NCBI GenBank assembly: GCA_008477525.1
Contig: SPDT01000007.1
Span: 5,146,001 to 5,210,000 of the forward strand
DNA: 64,000 nt
DNA from: Hypomyces perniciosus
Taxonomy: Eukaryota > Ascomycota > Sordariomycetes > Hypocreales > Hypocreaceae
Direction of reading: 5' to 3'
Part shown: in pieces, positions 25,157 through 37,616 of the stretch
How the letters are laid out: each line of letters begins with the position of its first letter
Numbering within the stretch: position 1 is the stretch's first letter
Program-made: the position numbers and the translations under genes
The notes under the pieces: generated by a model
Database searches by the model: none
Told to the model about the DNA's origin: nothing
What the model saw: the letters and a program-made list of their open reading frames with translations, nothing else

Positions 25157-26319
25157 TTTCGTCTCTCGGTGAAGAAGCGGGGGAAAAGGGCTGTGGTGGT
25201 ATGTAGTAGTGAAACGTCAAGGTAAATACGGACGATCAGAGGCCAAAAAAGCAAGAAAAAGGATTGTAGAAAATGAGCTAAGGGGGGTTAATGGGCCGGG
25301 ATATTTGCAGAGGCCCGCAATGTTGATAGGACAAAGAGGAGTTTCTCGTCTACTCGTAAGGTTTTTGGGAGGAGAGGCGAGAGGGGTAATGAAGTGGCGC
25401 GCGCGGCTGCAGCTCAAAAGCCGACCAAAGAGAGCTGTTCGATAGTACCGATGCGAGTCGCAATTAACCGTTGGTCGCAGATCTTGTTTTGTCTGTCCTA
25501 TGGTTGCGCTGGTTGTGCTGGTGCTAGGAGTGGAAAGGGTAGGGGGAGAAAAAAGGTCCATTAGTATTCGGTCCTTCGTCCCGATGCGCCAACGCCATTT
25601 TTTGGGGGCTCTCGCTCTAGGGGCTGAACGTGCTGTAAAGTTGCCTGTAGGGCATCTCACACCACTAGTGCATATCTACGGAGTAGTGGACTCCATATTA
25701 GTCGGCCAACAAACTGCGCGATGCTACGACAATATATCGAACTCGTACCGTTACGCTCTTCTTCGGTTCCCTTCTTTGCCAAGTAGTACATACTCCTACT
25801 ATTTAGCATTACCTAGTAGTAGTATTACTGCACACCCCCAGAGGTTCTCTCCGTTCTGCGAGATTGCCAGCGAGATAAGAGTGTTAATGCGACGTCTCTG
25901 GCACATGCTTGCCAAGAAAGAATATGCCGACGATGACGCCATAACACAAGCTGCTTACAGACACCAAGCCTTTGAATGAATAATCATTTCACATGGTGTT
26001 CGCTTAACAGTTAGTAATACTACCTGACTCGTCAAGGCGAGGTACGAAGTATTACGACGACCGTACGAAGTAGTAAACTTCTTCAGCCTCGGCCCGCCAA
26101 GACTAAGAAAATCTCTTCTAGAAATCTTCAGGAACTTTCGCGATTGCGATTGTGGTGGCTTTCTCGTCCGAGCCTGTGCCGAAGTCCAAGCGCCCTATCA
26201 GCCACGCTTCGGTGTGTCTCGGAGTATCCGTCAATGTCTGAGCCAAGATAGTAGCGGCGTACCTTACTTTCGTACCTGCTGCAAGGCGGCCTCCCCCTCA
26301 CGCTATCTGTACCTAATAG

Positions 26320-26335
26320 TACGGAGTACTCCGTA
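26320..26335. repeat. Perfect 16-bp palindrome TACGGAGTACTCCGTA
   Basis: Two head-to-head copies of the dispersed intergenic motif TACGGAGTA form a perfect palindrome. A 14-bp version, ACGGAGTACTCCGT, is at 56311-56324. Confidence 0.95.
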
Positions 26336-28111
26336 CCTACCTACAGATCTGCGACGGACGTTTTGGCGTTGCGACAAAGGAGATCCATGAAAGGAGAGGA
26401 TGCTGTAAATAGATTTTTTCCTCCAGCTGTGATGATGTCATCGCGTCTGTTCCGATGTTCTCTTTCCAAATACTACTACATGTGATAGGTCGGCTGCCCC
26501 CTTGGGCTAATCAAACGAAAACGCCATTCAGATGGCAAATCGCCGCTGGGACCAAACGGCTGAAGCGCGGGCGCAAACGTTTCTGCTACGCTTCTTGACG
26601 GGCCATACTACTCGTAACGGTAGCGGCGATCCTTACGAAGAAGGCAAAAGGAAAGGCAAGAAAAAAAAAAACGAGAACCCACCGCGGTCGCGTGATAATA
26701 GGTTCAGCCAAACCAAAATCCTCCACCGCCATTATCATATCTCCGTCTCCAACAATCATCAGAACGGAGATAATGTCCGCCATATGGAGTACATAATCCT
26801 TCATCACCGCTCCAGCTTAGACTTCATGCAAATACCGACAAATAGGAGGCCTTCAAGAGGAATACGGATACGAAGTTAGTACACTCCGCACCACAATATA
26901 TACTTCCTCGCCGCCATGTAGATACGCATCGGTTCGAACATCCCTCACTGCGAATTGACTTTTGATACGATGTGAATACGAAGACGACGGTCGAAACGGT
27001 GTTATATCGGGGGCACTCCCGTTGGATTCTATCGGCCGCAAATTCCTTGACTAATAACACGCGGAGTATTCACAGAGGAGGGCGTACGGAGTTTTACGCC
27101 CGGGAGACTGTTAGATGCAGGAAGGGACCAGGATTGTGGTTGGAGAAAACGCCATTGACCCAACGTGCATCGATGATTTGGGACCCACGATGTCCATGTC
27201 GTTTGCGGTGCGAAATACATAATGGGTGAGACTGGCTGACGACTTAAACCCTATCTCATTAGTCTTCCTCTGAAGAGACTCTTGAATTCTGGGGTGGTTT
27301 CTGATACCGGCGAACCCCGATGCCCACGGAGGTCGTGCGGGGCCGCCATTGCCGATATGCTCCGTCCGTATCATTTGATCTGACTAGCTTGCGTGCAGGC
27401 TGTCTGACGTGCAGCAGGCGACCATGCCAACGCTGTGGGTAATAGAGGGACGTCAGGCCTTTGATACTAATCCGTCGATAATAATGAATGGATGGGCGTC
27501 ACCGCCGCGGTTGTTTGTCCCGTCTGTATTGGTGACAAAGGTCACTCTCGTAACAGCCAGATGCGCTCAGCACACCAGCAGTTGTTAGAGACTTGGGACC
27601 TTGACAGTCGACTATAGGAAGTATAGAGAGAATTGTGCCCTATTCCATCTACTATGTGCAGTGCTTCATCTATCGCCAGGGTGTAGATATCACCTTATTG
27701 TTTCGGCATGAGATATCAATTATGATGACGGGCCGAAGGACAAGTTGGATGCCCAGCCCATCTGTAGCCGAGGCACAGCCAAGAAGTAGTAGTACTATTA
27801 GTACTAGTAGTATCTAAACCTAGGCGAACCAACCCCTGCTGGCATAAACATGGTGGCGGGTCGATGTTACTGACGCGCGCTAGCAATGCTACATAGGGCC
27901 AGGGCTAGCCCTGAGCGGAGTGAGGTCGCTCGATTTGAGTCTGTGCCAGAACGTCCATGGAAATCTGGGGGCCAGGAGGGGGAGTCGTAGCTGACGCTAG
28001 ACCGCCAAATCCGCACTGCCGGGGCGCGCAGAGGGTGCTGAAGCTTGCGGTGGCTTGCTGCATGGCAGGCGCTGCTTCAGGCACAGGTACAGAAGGCCGC
28101 TCGCTATGACG

Positions 28112-28130
28112 GGTAGTAGTAGTAGTAGTA
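28112..28130 (+). repeat. GTA trinucleotide run
   Basis: Six consecutive GTA units followed by C in the gene-free region. Similar TAG/TAC runs recur at about 27786-27815, 34490-34520, 34905-34920 and 54893-54906. Confidence 0.9.
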
Positions 28131-30226
28131 CTATGTAGATAGACATGGCCGCAGATCGAACCGCTGCGGGGGTTAATGTCGCGATGTTGGCTCAGCGCCA
28201 AAGCGCCTCGTCTGTCATGAGGTTGGAAACTCGGGACCTACTCGTAGTCGATTGGTGATCAGCGAGTGATTACTGGCACAGGCCCTCGACCATTGTCTCC
28301 TACATAGGCATGTCTCGACGCCAGGGCGGTTCTTTTGTACGTAAGGTATGTATGTATGTACATGGGCGGAGACCTCCGCCTCTTTGTCTCAACCAAGCAA
28401 GCAAGCAAACAGCATAACGGCCAATGGCAACTGGTGCTCTGTCCCGTCTTAAGGCGAATCACATACGAGTATGCCTATGATACTAGGTAATGATAATTAC
28501 GAGTACTCCTACTCCGTGTTTTATCCACTGATCGTCTCCGCTAGATTCGCCTTTGCCCAAAAGATTCGGTTAGGAAGACGATAGAGCACAAGCTGAGCAA
28601 GCTGGCAGGGCAGCTTGCACGTCGGGAGTTAGTATTAGCAGTGGCAATACTACATCAACGCCCAGGAAATGTTCCTTATCTGCCAAGCGGACTATTGTTT
28701 GCGTAACCTTAAGAACTTCCATGTTGTTCTTCTTACTATTATACGTCGAAGGCTCTGAAGTCAGCTTACTAGTAGCAGCACTCCGTGGTACTACTAGGTA
28801 CGAGTAAGACTACTACTACTCCGGATGTTGAAAGGAACTACAAAGTACGTGATCCGGTTTAATCACCCTGACCGGGCGAGCGGGGGAAAAAGGAAGAAGA
28901 GAAGAAAGAAAGAAAAAAAAAGCCTACCGATGGTCTCCGAGCGTATTGGCGCATGATGCTAGCAATAGCGAGGATGGCGCTTGGAACTGCAACAGTCGTC
29001 GCGTTGATGGCGCCTCACCGTCCGTCTCAACCGCCCGATCACATTAGCTTCAGGTAGCCCAAAAGCGGCCTTACTTTGCTCCTTGACAGCCGGCGCCGAA
29101 GCACGGCAAAGATATAATATGGAAGTAGTATCCATCTTCCACCATGCTTTTTATACCGTGACCACCTGCTGCCGTTATTGTCGTCCATACGTCGCTGACC
29201 ACCGACCGGCTTGACAGACTTGAGCTGACTGATATTTAGGTATGTAATACTACCTAGCAGCCTCTTTCGAAGGTCGTCATCATCTGCCCCAAGCGTCAAC
29301 ATCATCACGCCTATCTCAAGTACGTGTATTAGTGGGAACAGCCGAGGTTAGAAGAAAGACGCCAATAGAACCGCTCGTAATGCTACTGGTGCCACTGTCG
29401 TCTCTCAATCTTCGTCACGATTCACATACTAGTATATCCATACTCAATATTCAATACCATCGCCAAGTTGAGAAGCGGAGGCGGCAAAGCAAAGGAGCAG
29501 CAATATCAAGCCCTAAAATGGACTAATAAAATACCAATCCCATCGACAGAGTGTCACCAGATAGTATCCACAATGCTCATAGAGAACTACTCGTACTAAA
29601 GTACTACGCCGTACTACCTACGAGTACTCCATCCTGATCACAGTCTCGGCCCTGCTCCTCCTCGTCTCCCGCATCAACCACACCACACACCCCATTTTTT
29701 AACCCTGGCGATGGTCCAAGTGCCCAGCCTTTCTGCACGCCCCTGTTCAGATACATACGAGTAGAGGCAGACGCCCCTCCCTTCGCCCAAGCGTTGCCTC
29801 TGGTCCAGCGCAGCCGACTGGGTCCAAAAGTCCGCCTCTCTGCTCTCAGCGGCTGCTAAATCTACTTGGACAGCGCCCAGCTGCCCCTCTACTCCATACC
29901 ACCGCATTGCTCTCCCGATCGATCACAAAACAAAGTCAACCCTCGACAAATCCCACCGAATCCTACCTGTCTCTACTCGTACTCTTGCAGCCTTCTGGCC
30001 GTGGCGGACCACTCGTTTCGCATCGCCTACAGTTCTTGGTTCACAGGTCCACTGCTCCGCTTACGCAGCACCGTTCGTTCCGAAGTGCCCTTCGACAACG
30101 TCCCGAGGCGCTCGAGGCTCGTTGTTGGCTTTGATGTCGACGAAAACAGCCACCCAGTCCTGAATTGCCATCGCGAAGCCTAGACACCCAATTGCTATTG
30201 CCGCGCGCGCACTCTCCATCATCATC

Positions 30227-33200
30227 ATGTCCGCCAACGATGCTTCCGTGCGGCGCATCCTGCCGCAGGACTCGCAGACCGGCCAGAGCGCCCATATGAA
30301 CACCTTCGCCTTTGCGCCTCAGCAATATCCCCAGAGGGAGGCCCAGAAGAGTGAGAAACGAGTCCTACGGGTGTATCCTGTCGTCTTGCGTCGCCGGCTA
30401 ACATTGCGATCCCTTCGTCACAGATTATGTCTTCGTTGACGAACACAATCGTCACAAGCGGCTCAAGGGTTCGACCCCCACGCATACCATGCCCTTACCA
30501 CCCTGGATTTACAAGCATTGCTGACACACCATTGCAGTTATGAGGGCCTGCGAGGGCTGCCGGAGAAGAAAGATCAAATGCGATGCCGCCACCACGAATA
30601 CCTGGCCCTGCTCTGCCTGCATCAGGCTCAAGCTTCACTGCGTCCGACCGAATGGATACGATGGCTCCACCGACTCGACGACCTACGAGACTCTCATATC
30701 CCCGACCAGCCAATTCCAACACATGACTATGCCGACGCAAGCCTCCCGGGCGCAAATCCCCTCTTCCAAGTCAGAAACCAACATGTATACGCCGCAGGCT
30801 GGCTATCATGACCCAAACACGGCATCGTTTCAGACGCTTTCCTACGATCCCTCCCAATCGCAGCACAACATTCACTACACCACGGTTCCGTCGTCCATGT
30901 CCCTTGTAGATCAGCATGTCACCGCTCAGGATGCCTTTCCCACGCCGCCTATGCAGCAGGCGTCACAGTCGGGCTCTTCTCCTGGAGCCTATTCCGTCGA
31001 CTCTTACCAACAGCAGGATCTTGCGGACCTCCTAGGCGGGCTTAAGGTCAATGAAATTGGAACGGGTAGGGCAACACTGTTGATTAAGGTTGATTCGAGT
31101 GATCACGGCTGATTTTCATTGACATCAACAGCGCCATATCTAAGGAACAAGGCATCATTTAGACGGGAGGAGCCAGCGGTCGAGGACGACGATGATTTTG
31201 GTAGTGTGTTGCCTCCCATATCGTCCCGCGCAGGCCATAAGATTCGGATACCGCCCGAATTGATGCCAGATGACGCAGCGGCTATACACTACTTCGATCT
31301 CTACTTTACCCACGTCCATCCTTACGTTCCTGTCTTGAACCGGTCGCTCTTCTATCGCCAATGGGCCACTGCAAGAGATTCGATATCTCCGCTGATTCTT
31401 GAAGCCTTGTTTGCCATTGGCGGACGCTTGGCAGATGATCCAGCCCAAGGCCAGCAGTGGTTGGCACTCGCTGGGAGTAGGTGCCCCCTCGCCTTTTTGA
31501 CTTGGGTAGTTTGGAAACTGACGGGGTGGAAATAGGACACGCTGATGCTTTTATGGATGTTCCCAGATTGAGTACTCTGCAGGCACTATTAATGATTCTC
31601 AAGGCTCGAGAAGCTGCCCCGAAGCGCGGCTACTACTACCGCTCATGGATGACGGTTGTTCAATGCGTCCAGATGGGCAAAGATCTAGGACTGGAGGAGC
31701 ACTATGATGATCACCAATCGGGCCGGCTCTGCGAGTATAATCCCATAGAATGCCAACTACGCACGCGCATATGGCAGACGATATTTGTTTGCGAAGTTAT
31801 GGTTGGAACCCCGCAAGGTGAGTGATGGTCAAGTATCTTTTTCTGCAATGCCCTCGATGGAGGTGGTTAGTTGACACATCCGCTCAACAAAACAGGCCGT
31901 TATAATCTAGCTGTGGATATCGAGTCAGTCGACTTTGACACACCGAAACCTATCCCCGGCGGAGACGACGCTGAGTACCATATCTCACGAAACTTCACGT
32001 ACTTTGCCCGAAATGTGCGCAATGTCGCCATATTGAGCAATGCCTACATGAAGCTCAAGAAGCGGAAGGACTGGGGAATCGACCCGGAATTTCAACAGTT
32101 GGATCAAACCTTCAACAGACTTCTGGCTGAGCTCCCGGCCGACCTTGGTGTTTCATTTCCTCCGGATGGCTCGGCCCCGTGGCTACCGTCATCATTCCTC
32201 GGCAACTTTCACTCATATTATTATCTCACTCTGATATTGTTCCACCGTCCACAACTTTCGTTCCTCGATCCGACCACGCACGAGGCGCAGTGGAAGCATC
32301 ACATGTTGATATGCTACAACTCAGCCAAGGCTCTTTGCCGTCTCCAAGAAGCCATCTTGACGTCATTTGGGCTCACGGGATTACAATGCATGCAGCGTGG
32401 CTTCAGTTTTACGGTGTATGCGGGCCTCTCCTGCATTGTTCTCCATCTCGTAAGCCCACCATCCCCCACGCAGCGGATAAGCACAATTTCTTGGTGGCCA
32501 TCCTAACGCTGGACACAGGTAGCAATCGTATCACCGGATCCTGATCTCCACACTGATGCGAGAGAGTACTTCACCCGTCACATGAGGATTATGGAGAAGG
32601 TGATGGACGTGTGGCCAATGCCAGAACTACAGAGACAGATTGATGCTGTTCGAGAAGCTTTTTCGTCTGACATTAGGAAACCATTCGCTCTGAAACCATC
32701 GTTCCCATATGGGAGCCCACATCCATCAAACAGTGCCAGTCCTTCAAGCTACCGCCCAGGTATGGGGCGCGCAGGCTCCATGGAACAACATTTGGACACA
32801 AGCGGCGCCCACACAGTCAGTTACATGAGACACCCTATATCACCTCCAATATCCACCGGTGGTCTAGACAGCAAGAGTGACTCCCCATCTACACAGTCAC
32901 TCGTTATGATGCCACAAGCAAGCCAGGGGCCGGGCCTGCAGCCGACTATGACATTACCGGAGCAGCCGACTTGGAACCCGGCTCGGATTTTTGAGTAAGT
33001 ACCTTAAACCTCATCCCAGCTTCGGCCAACTAACAGATGGCTAGACAATGGAACACCACATTTGGTACGCCCGCACACTCAGAGCCCGATTCCGTATCTC
33101 AAGTCAATTCTCTGAACATTGCGTCATCTTCAGGTGCCCCTGAAGTGTCCACGCTTGAGGATATTCAAGCCGTGACTGCCTCGTTGCCGGCTAGCTCACA

Positions 33201-33351
33201 ACATAGCATCCCTCAACCGCAATACGCCGTTGCTCCGGTGCCTAGCTTCGTGACACCTGCTATGTGGCAGGAGTCAGTGGCTAGTGTATACGAAGGTGGT
33301 CTCAAGCGGACCTGGGATTATGACGGATCCTCAGTAATGAAGCGCCGTTAA
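30227..33351 (+). CDS. Zn2Cys6 fungal-specific transcription factor
   Basis: Eight exons: 30227-30350, 30424-30468, 30538-31065, 31132-31476, 31536-31817, 31896-32449, 32519-32994, 33045-33351; 886 aa. All junctions keep frame. The DNA-binding binuclear zinc cluster uses C61, C64, C71, C81, C84 and C91, with an unusually long nine-residue loop between the third and fourth Cys, preceded by the basic stretch HNRHKRLK. A Q/S/P-rich linker leads to a fungal_trans-type middle domain from about residue 250 (AIHYFDLYFTHVHPYVPVLN; ADAFMDVPRLSTLQALLMI). The tail is low-complexity and ends GLKRTWDYDGSSVMKRR. Exon 2 is only 45 nt and its donor GTTCGA is weak; skipping or retaining this intron would destroy the zinc cluster frame. 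The target genes are unknown. The large flanking gene-free regions fit a heavily regulated gene. Confidence 0.88.
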
Positions 33352-34484
33352 CGAAGCACTTTTTTTTCTCTTCGGCTACTCCGACGCTACCGGCGCTTAC
33401 GACTCGATGATTTATCGATTGACTTGTACATCCATATCAATCCACCACCATACTTTACGACATACGTTTTACATGATAAGATTTTTTTAGTGCTATTACC
33501 TCATGTATACTTATCTAAGAGTTGTCTTTCTTTCTTGGGGCTGCTGTGGTGACCCAAGGTCAGCCATCATCACGTTTTCTAGGGTTTGTGAGGACAAGGA
33601 AAAGCGGTGAGACGGGACTGGAAAAGAATACGCTCCCGCTGCAAAAGCAATTTTTGTTACGAAAGCGAAGCCCAGTGGGCTATGTGCCGATGGCAGGATC
33701 ATAGGTACATAATGAGGTTATGATGGATTGGGCGGGTGGCGTTGATGGGTGATCTGATTATCTCCCTGACTCGGATTATTATTCCCTTGATTTCATTTCA
33801 TCTCATTTGCTGATTCATTTTGTTTATACATTTTTTTTGCGGATACAATCCCATATAAGCCCCGTGCTGGGGAGGTTTGGAATACTAGCATGTATACTAC
33901 CCCATCGTGGTGTTGTGATGCGTTGGGCCTCTTTGTTTTGTGAGCTTTACGGGAGATTCTCTCGGCATCGAACAGCAATCGGCCTACTACGGAGTACGAG
34001 TATGTACGGATCACATACTACTACTATCACGAAAATAATACTTGGTTCTTCGGATACAGATTCTGTGGGGAAGGGAGAACGTCTGTGCAGCGACATGTCT
34101 TGTGGGGTGCAGCACGTTAGCACCGGATTGAGGTTTGACAATAATAAGAGTACCTAGTACGGAGTAGGTACTAGTATGTAATACTCGGAGTATGTATTAC
34201 TCCGTGGAAAAGAAGTGCAACCGAATTGAAGGATTACATATTAATAAGGTACTCGTAGTGTCAAAACCGGGGTTTGATATGATATGCGAATGCCTAATGC
34301 CTGGGCAACATTAGCATGGCAAACAGACAGACAGGTTCGCTTCTGGGTGCCTAACGGAACGGACGCACGGCAATACCATCTGGCGTTAAAGGCGGGTCTT
34401 TGCTCATTGCTCATTCACTCACTTGTTCCTTGCGTTGTAGGTACATACATACTGCTTGCTAATTCTACTACTCGTCGTATATGT

Positions 34485-34520
34485 ATTACCTAGTAGTAGT
34501 AATAGTAGTACTAGTAGTAG
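34485..34520 (+). repeat. TAG/TAC trinucleotide block
   Basis: Interspersed TAG and TAC triplets (CTAGTAGTAGTAATAGTAG and following), partly self-complementary. Confidence 0.85.
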
Positions 34521-35849
34521 ATGACGGCGAGAGCGAAGATATTGCGGGCGCGCGGAACCCGATGGGATGCGCAGCGCCGGTGATATATGACACAATTACG
34601 AATGTCAAGGGATAGGATTGGACAGAAGAACAAGGCTCCCCCTTTGTCCTTTTCTTCCTTGGGTTATCTATTGGAATTTTTGGCATCGGTGAGGCTGGTT
34701 GGTGTTGGGCATCGGCGTGTTTCGGAGGCCGGGGTCCCCCTCTTGCGGATTACGAAGGGGGGCGTGTCGATTTCTTTTCTTTTTTAATCCATGGACCAGA
34801 ACAGAAACAGGTTTGTGGCGCTGGCGGATTAATTCCGTGGCAGAAGGGGAGGGAATAATTGTCTGGGGAACTTTTTGAAAAGGACGGGGGGTTCATACAT
34901 GCTAGCAGTAGTAGTAGTAATACATGTCAAATCGATACATGATGGATGCATGATGGATGTCGGCTAGCTGTTTGCATTGATTACTTGAGCTAGTAATCGT
35001 TTAATTAATATTTGTTAGATCAAAGGGGAGTACGGAGTAGAGTCGAAGGAGCCGGAAAGGGAAATCGTATATTAATAGAGGAGGACAAGTGCATTAGTCA
35101 TTGCCGAGGCAGGCTAAGACCTGTACTGTACTTTATTCCTACTGCATCTGTGGTCTGTGTTGTTTTGGTGCCAAGTTGGACATGTGAGAAAGCGCAATAT
35201 ACGGAGTCCTGGTGCTATGTATGAGGTGCCTGCATATGTATGCAGCGTGATGGTGCTTGGCGTTTGATTTTGACATGCCATGGATTTGGGATGTGTTTGT
35301 TGGTTTGGCTCGGTAGTTTTGAGGGTGTGGATGGATAGATGCTGTGTTATGAATGTATGGAATGTGATGGTAGTATCAGATAGTATGATGATGTTCACGT
35401 CTCTCTCACTCTCTGCTAGCGACACTTGCTACACAGCACGATAAATAGCATCTGCTACTCCCAAGTCCTCTTTCTTTCGTTTGCACGTGTTAGGTCTGGT
35501 CCCCCATCGCCTGATTCGGGAAGTGGGCGGCCAAGACATATCGTAGCCGAGCGATTTTAAGCATAAATATCTTGGCTCCAAGGATCTCGTGGATGTGGGT
35601 GCGGATCCGGTGTTGTTTCTTTCCTTTGTGCGTGTTGGATAGATTGCTTTCATTGTTCCTTTGTTAGACCAACAGACCTTGCTGAACCTTGTATATAGGT
35701 ATGTGCCGGGTTAGCATTCCTCTTGGGATGTTAACCGAGGCGTTGTTTCACCTGCTAGTACTAGTAATTAAGTCAAGTTAGCCATGAAGGTCTGGCGATG
35801 AAACGTTTCTCTCGGAGACTTGTTTGGGTGGAACTTTGTTGGATTGTCC

Positions 35850-36090
35850 ATAGACGAACCCTTGCTCTGGCAGTTGTGGCTCTGCTTTCCTTTGCGACTC
35901 TACTTTCCTCTGTGGCTTTGCTTTCCTTTGTTTGTCGCTCTGCTTTCCATAGTCATTCTGCTTTCTTTTGTACTCTGCTTTCTTTTGTACTCTGCTTTCT
36001 TTTGTACTCTGCTTTCTTTTGCACTCTGCTTTTCGTTGTTACTGTGCATTTCTTTGTTACTTGCTTTCCTCTGTGACTCTGCTGTTGCGG
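35850..36090 (+). repeat. 17-bp minisatellite, unit CTGCTTTCTTTTGTACT
   Basis: Four tandem 17-bp units at 35958-36025 (the fourth has one change) are flanked on both sides by degenerate CTCTGCTTTCC-TTTG units back to about 35850 and on to about 36090. The array ends roughly 180 bp upstream of the nuclease-like gene. Three forward frames stay open across it and would give L/F/C-rich peptides, an artefact of the repeat composition. Confidence 0.9.
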
Positions 36091-36271
36091 TTGTATTCTA
36101 GTATTGTAAACCCCGGCCGCATCATCTCGTGGAGCTATCTATCCACAGTAATGGGAGTCTGTTATAGTAACCAGAGTTTGCTGTGGCGAGGTACTCTAGA
36201 TGTGCTTTTTACTCATCTTCTAATGCGCAAACATCATCAACTATTGCTTTCCATCCCAAAACACATTCATC

Positions 36272-37587
36272 ATGAGTAACCATCATAAAATCTTGAATTG
36301 GCTCAACTCCATGGATGCCACGCAAGTTGTTCTCACTGAAGACTCTTATAAAGGAGCACGACCGGATGAAGTCGCCCGAGATGATGGTATTGACGTTCAC
36401 GACATCGCATGCGATAACGAAAGTCTCACCTCCAGCAAAATGCGTGCTCGTATAGATGACGGAGAAGACTATGATGATGCCTCCTTTCCATCGCATGTAA
36501 CTTCCTCTCGATCCAGAACAACCGCACACCAATCCACGGCCGAGCGGATCGTGCGCGCGAAGCTACACCCGACAGGTTTCCGCCAGGCCAAATTAGAATT
36601 TGACCCTCTACCTCTATCCCTCCAGGCTCTTTGCCGAGACTTAAAACGCATCTGCATCTACGATGAAGATGGGATTCTGCCGATAAGACTCAAGGAAGAG
36701 GTACTCTCTACTGTCTCTAAACGCTTCGGGGGCCTTGCTGACTGACAGACGTACAGTTCGCGCATCTTGAGCTTCCTGATCATTTCTTTTGTGATGATGA
36801 TACGGATGCGGTTGGTCGCCGCTACCCTTCACACTCTCACGTTAAAGAAATACTAAAGAAGGCCAACACATGCGACTGTCTCGCCAAACAAGAGTCAGTC
36901 TGGAACGCGGACGTCCATCTACCAGTCCTGAAGTGGGCAATGGAAGATGACTCGAATAGCGATGTTTCTATTGTCGTGGAGTATTGGTAAGGTCTGTCTG
37001 CCTGCTTTTTTGCCTATTTATTTTAATATTAATTGAGAGTACCTAGCATTAGTGCCTTAATACTCCAGGAATACAGGCCAATGGCAATGCAAAGCAAAAA
37101 GGTTGATTTTTGTCTCGCTATTGCTCCGAAACAGCGTGGGGAGCAGGACATGATCTATGCACTCCTCAGTCAACGTCCGGGCAACTCCATCAACCATACC
37201 GCAATCTTGCCGGAGCATCCTATTGCATTGTCAATTGAGACCAAACGCCATGGAGAAAATCACGATCAAGCTTTGCTCCAGGTTGCCACATGGCATTCGG
37301 CTCAGTGGAGAAGTTTACATTGGGGGAGGCAAGAGGGAACCAGCCATCTATCAAAGATTGAGTTTCTAGCTGGCCTTATAGTTCAGGGACACGACTGGCA
37401 GTTTGTCCCATCGATCCTTGGAGAAGATGCTGTTTCCATGGTGGTTAGGCCACCGCTGCTGATTGGGGATACGCGTTCTGAAGTCGGCATCCTCAAACTG
37501 TTCAAGTCCCTCCAGAAATTAAAGCAGTATGCGGAGGGCGTATACTGGCCGACATTCAAGGCCGATATTCTGGGTGTTCCAGTCTAG
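36272..37587 (+). CDS. PD-(D/E)XK nuclease-like fungal protein
   Basis: Proposed exons 36272-36700, 36757-36986 and 37077-37587 give 389 aa in continuous frame. The first intron (GTACTC donor, GTACAG acceptor) is needed to pass a stop. The second uses GTAAGG and a TACAG acceptor that leaves a Trp codon split; a nearby CAG at 37066-37068 is an alternative, so that junction is less certain. The N-terminus is variable and acidic. The C-terminal half carries a candidate nuclease core: KKVDFCL with D230, then LSIETKRHG with E274 and K276, followed by a Q-rich helix (DQALLQVATWHSAQWR). This fits the fungal PD-(D/E)XK-like family that is common in Pezizomycotina and of unknown function. The catalytic triad looks intact, but activity is only inferred. 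Confidence 0.75.
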
Positions 37588-37616
37588 CAGCGACCCCAAG
37601 GGCCCTCGCCCCCAAT

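Larger units (their letters stand above)
25157..30226. other. 5-kb gene-free region upstream of the Zn2Cys6 gene
   Basis: No open frame here looks like a protein family. The region is rich in short motifs: TACGGAGTA/TACTCCGTA (25677, 26320), TAC/TAG trinucleotide runs (27786-27815, 28112-28130) and TATG repeats near 28346. From about 29640 it becomes pyrimidine-rich, suggesting the promoter and leader of the transcription factor gene at 30227. No tRNA, rRNA or transposase is found. Confidence 0.5.
33352..36271. other. 2.9-kb repeat-rich gene-free region
   Basis: It contains TACGGAGTA motifs at 33988, 34158 and 35031, nested short palindromes at 34150-34205, a TAG/TAC trinucleotide block at 34490-34520 and a pyrimidine-rich minisatellite at 35850-36090. 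No open frame resembles a known protein. Confidence 0.5.

Noticed and set aside
35798..36279. Leu/Phe/Cys-rich membrane-like proteins upstream of the nuclease-like gene
   Set aside because: All three forward frames are open because of the CTTT-rich minisatellite; the translation reflects the repeat, not a gene.
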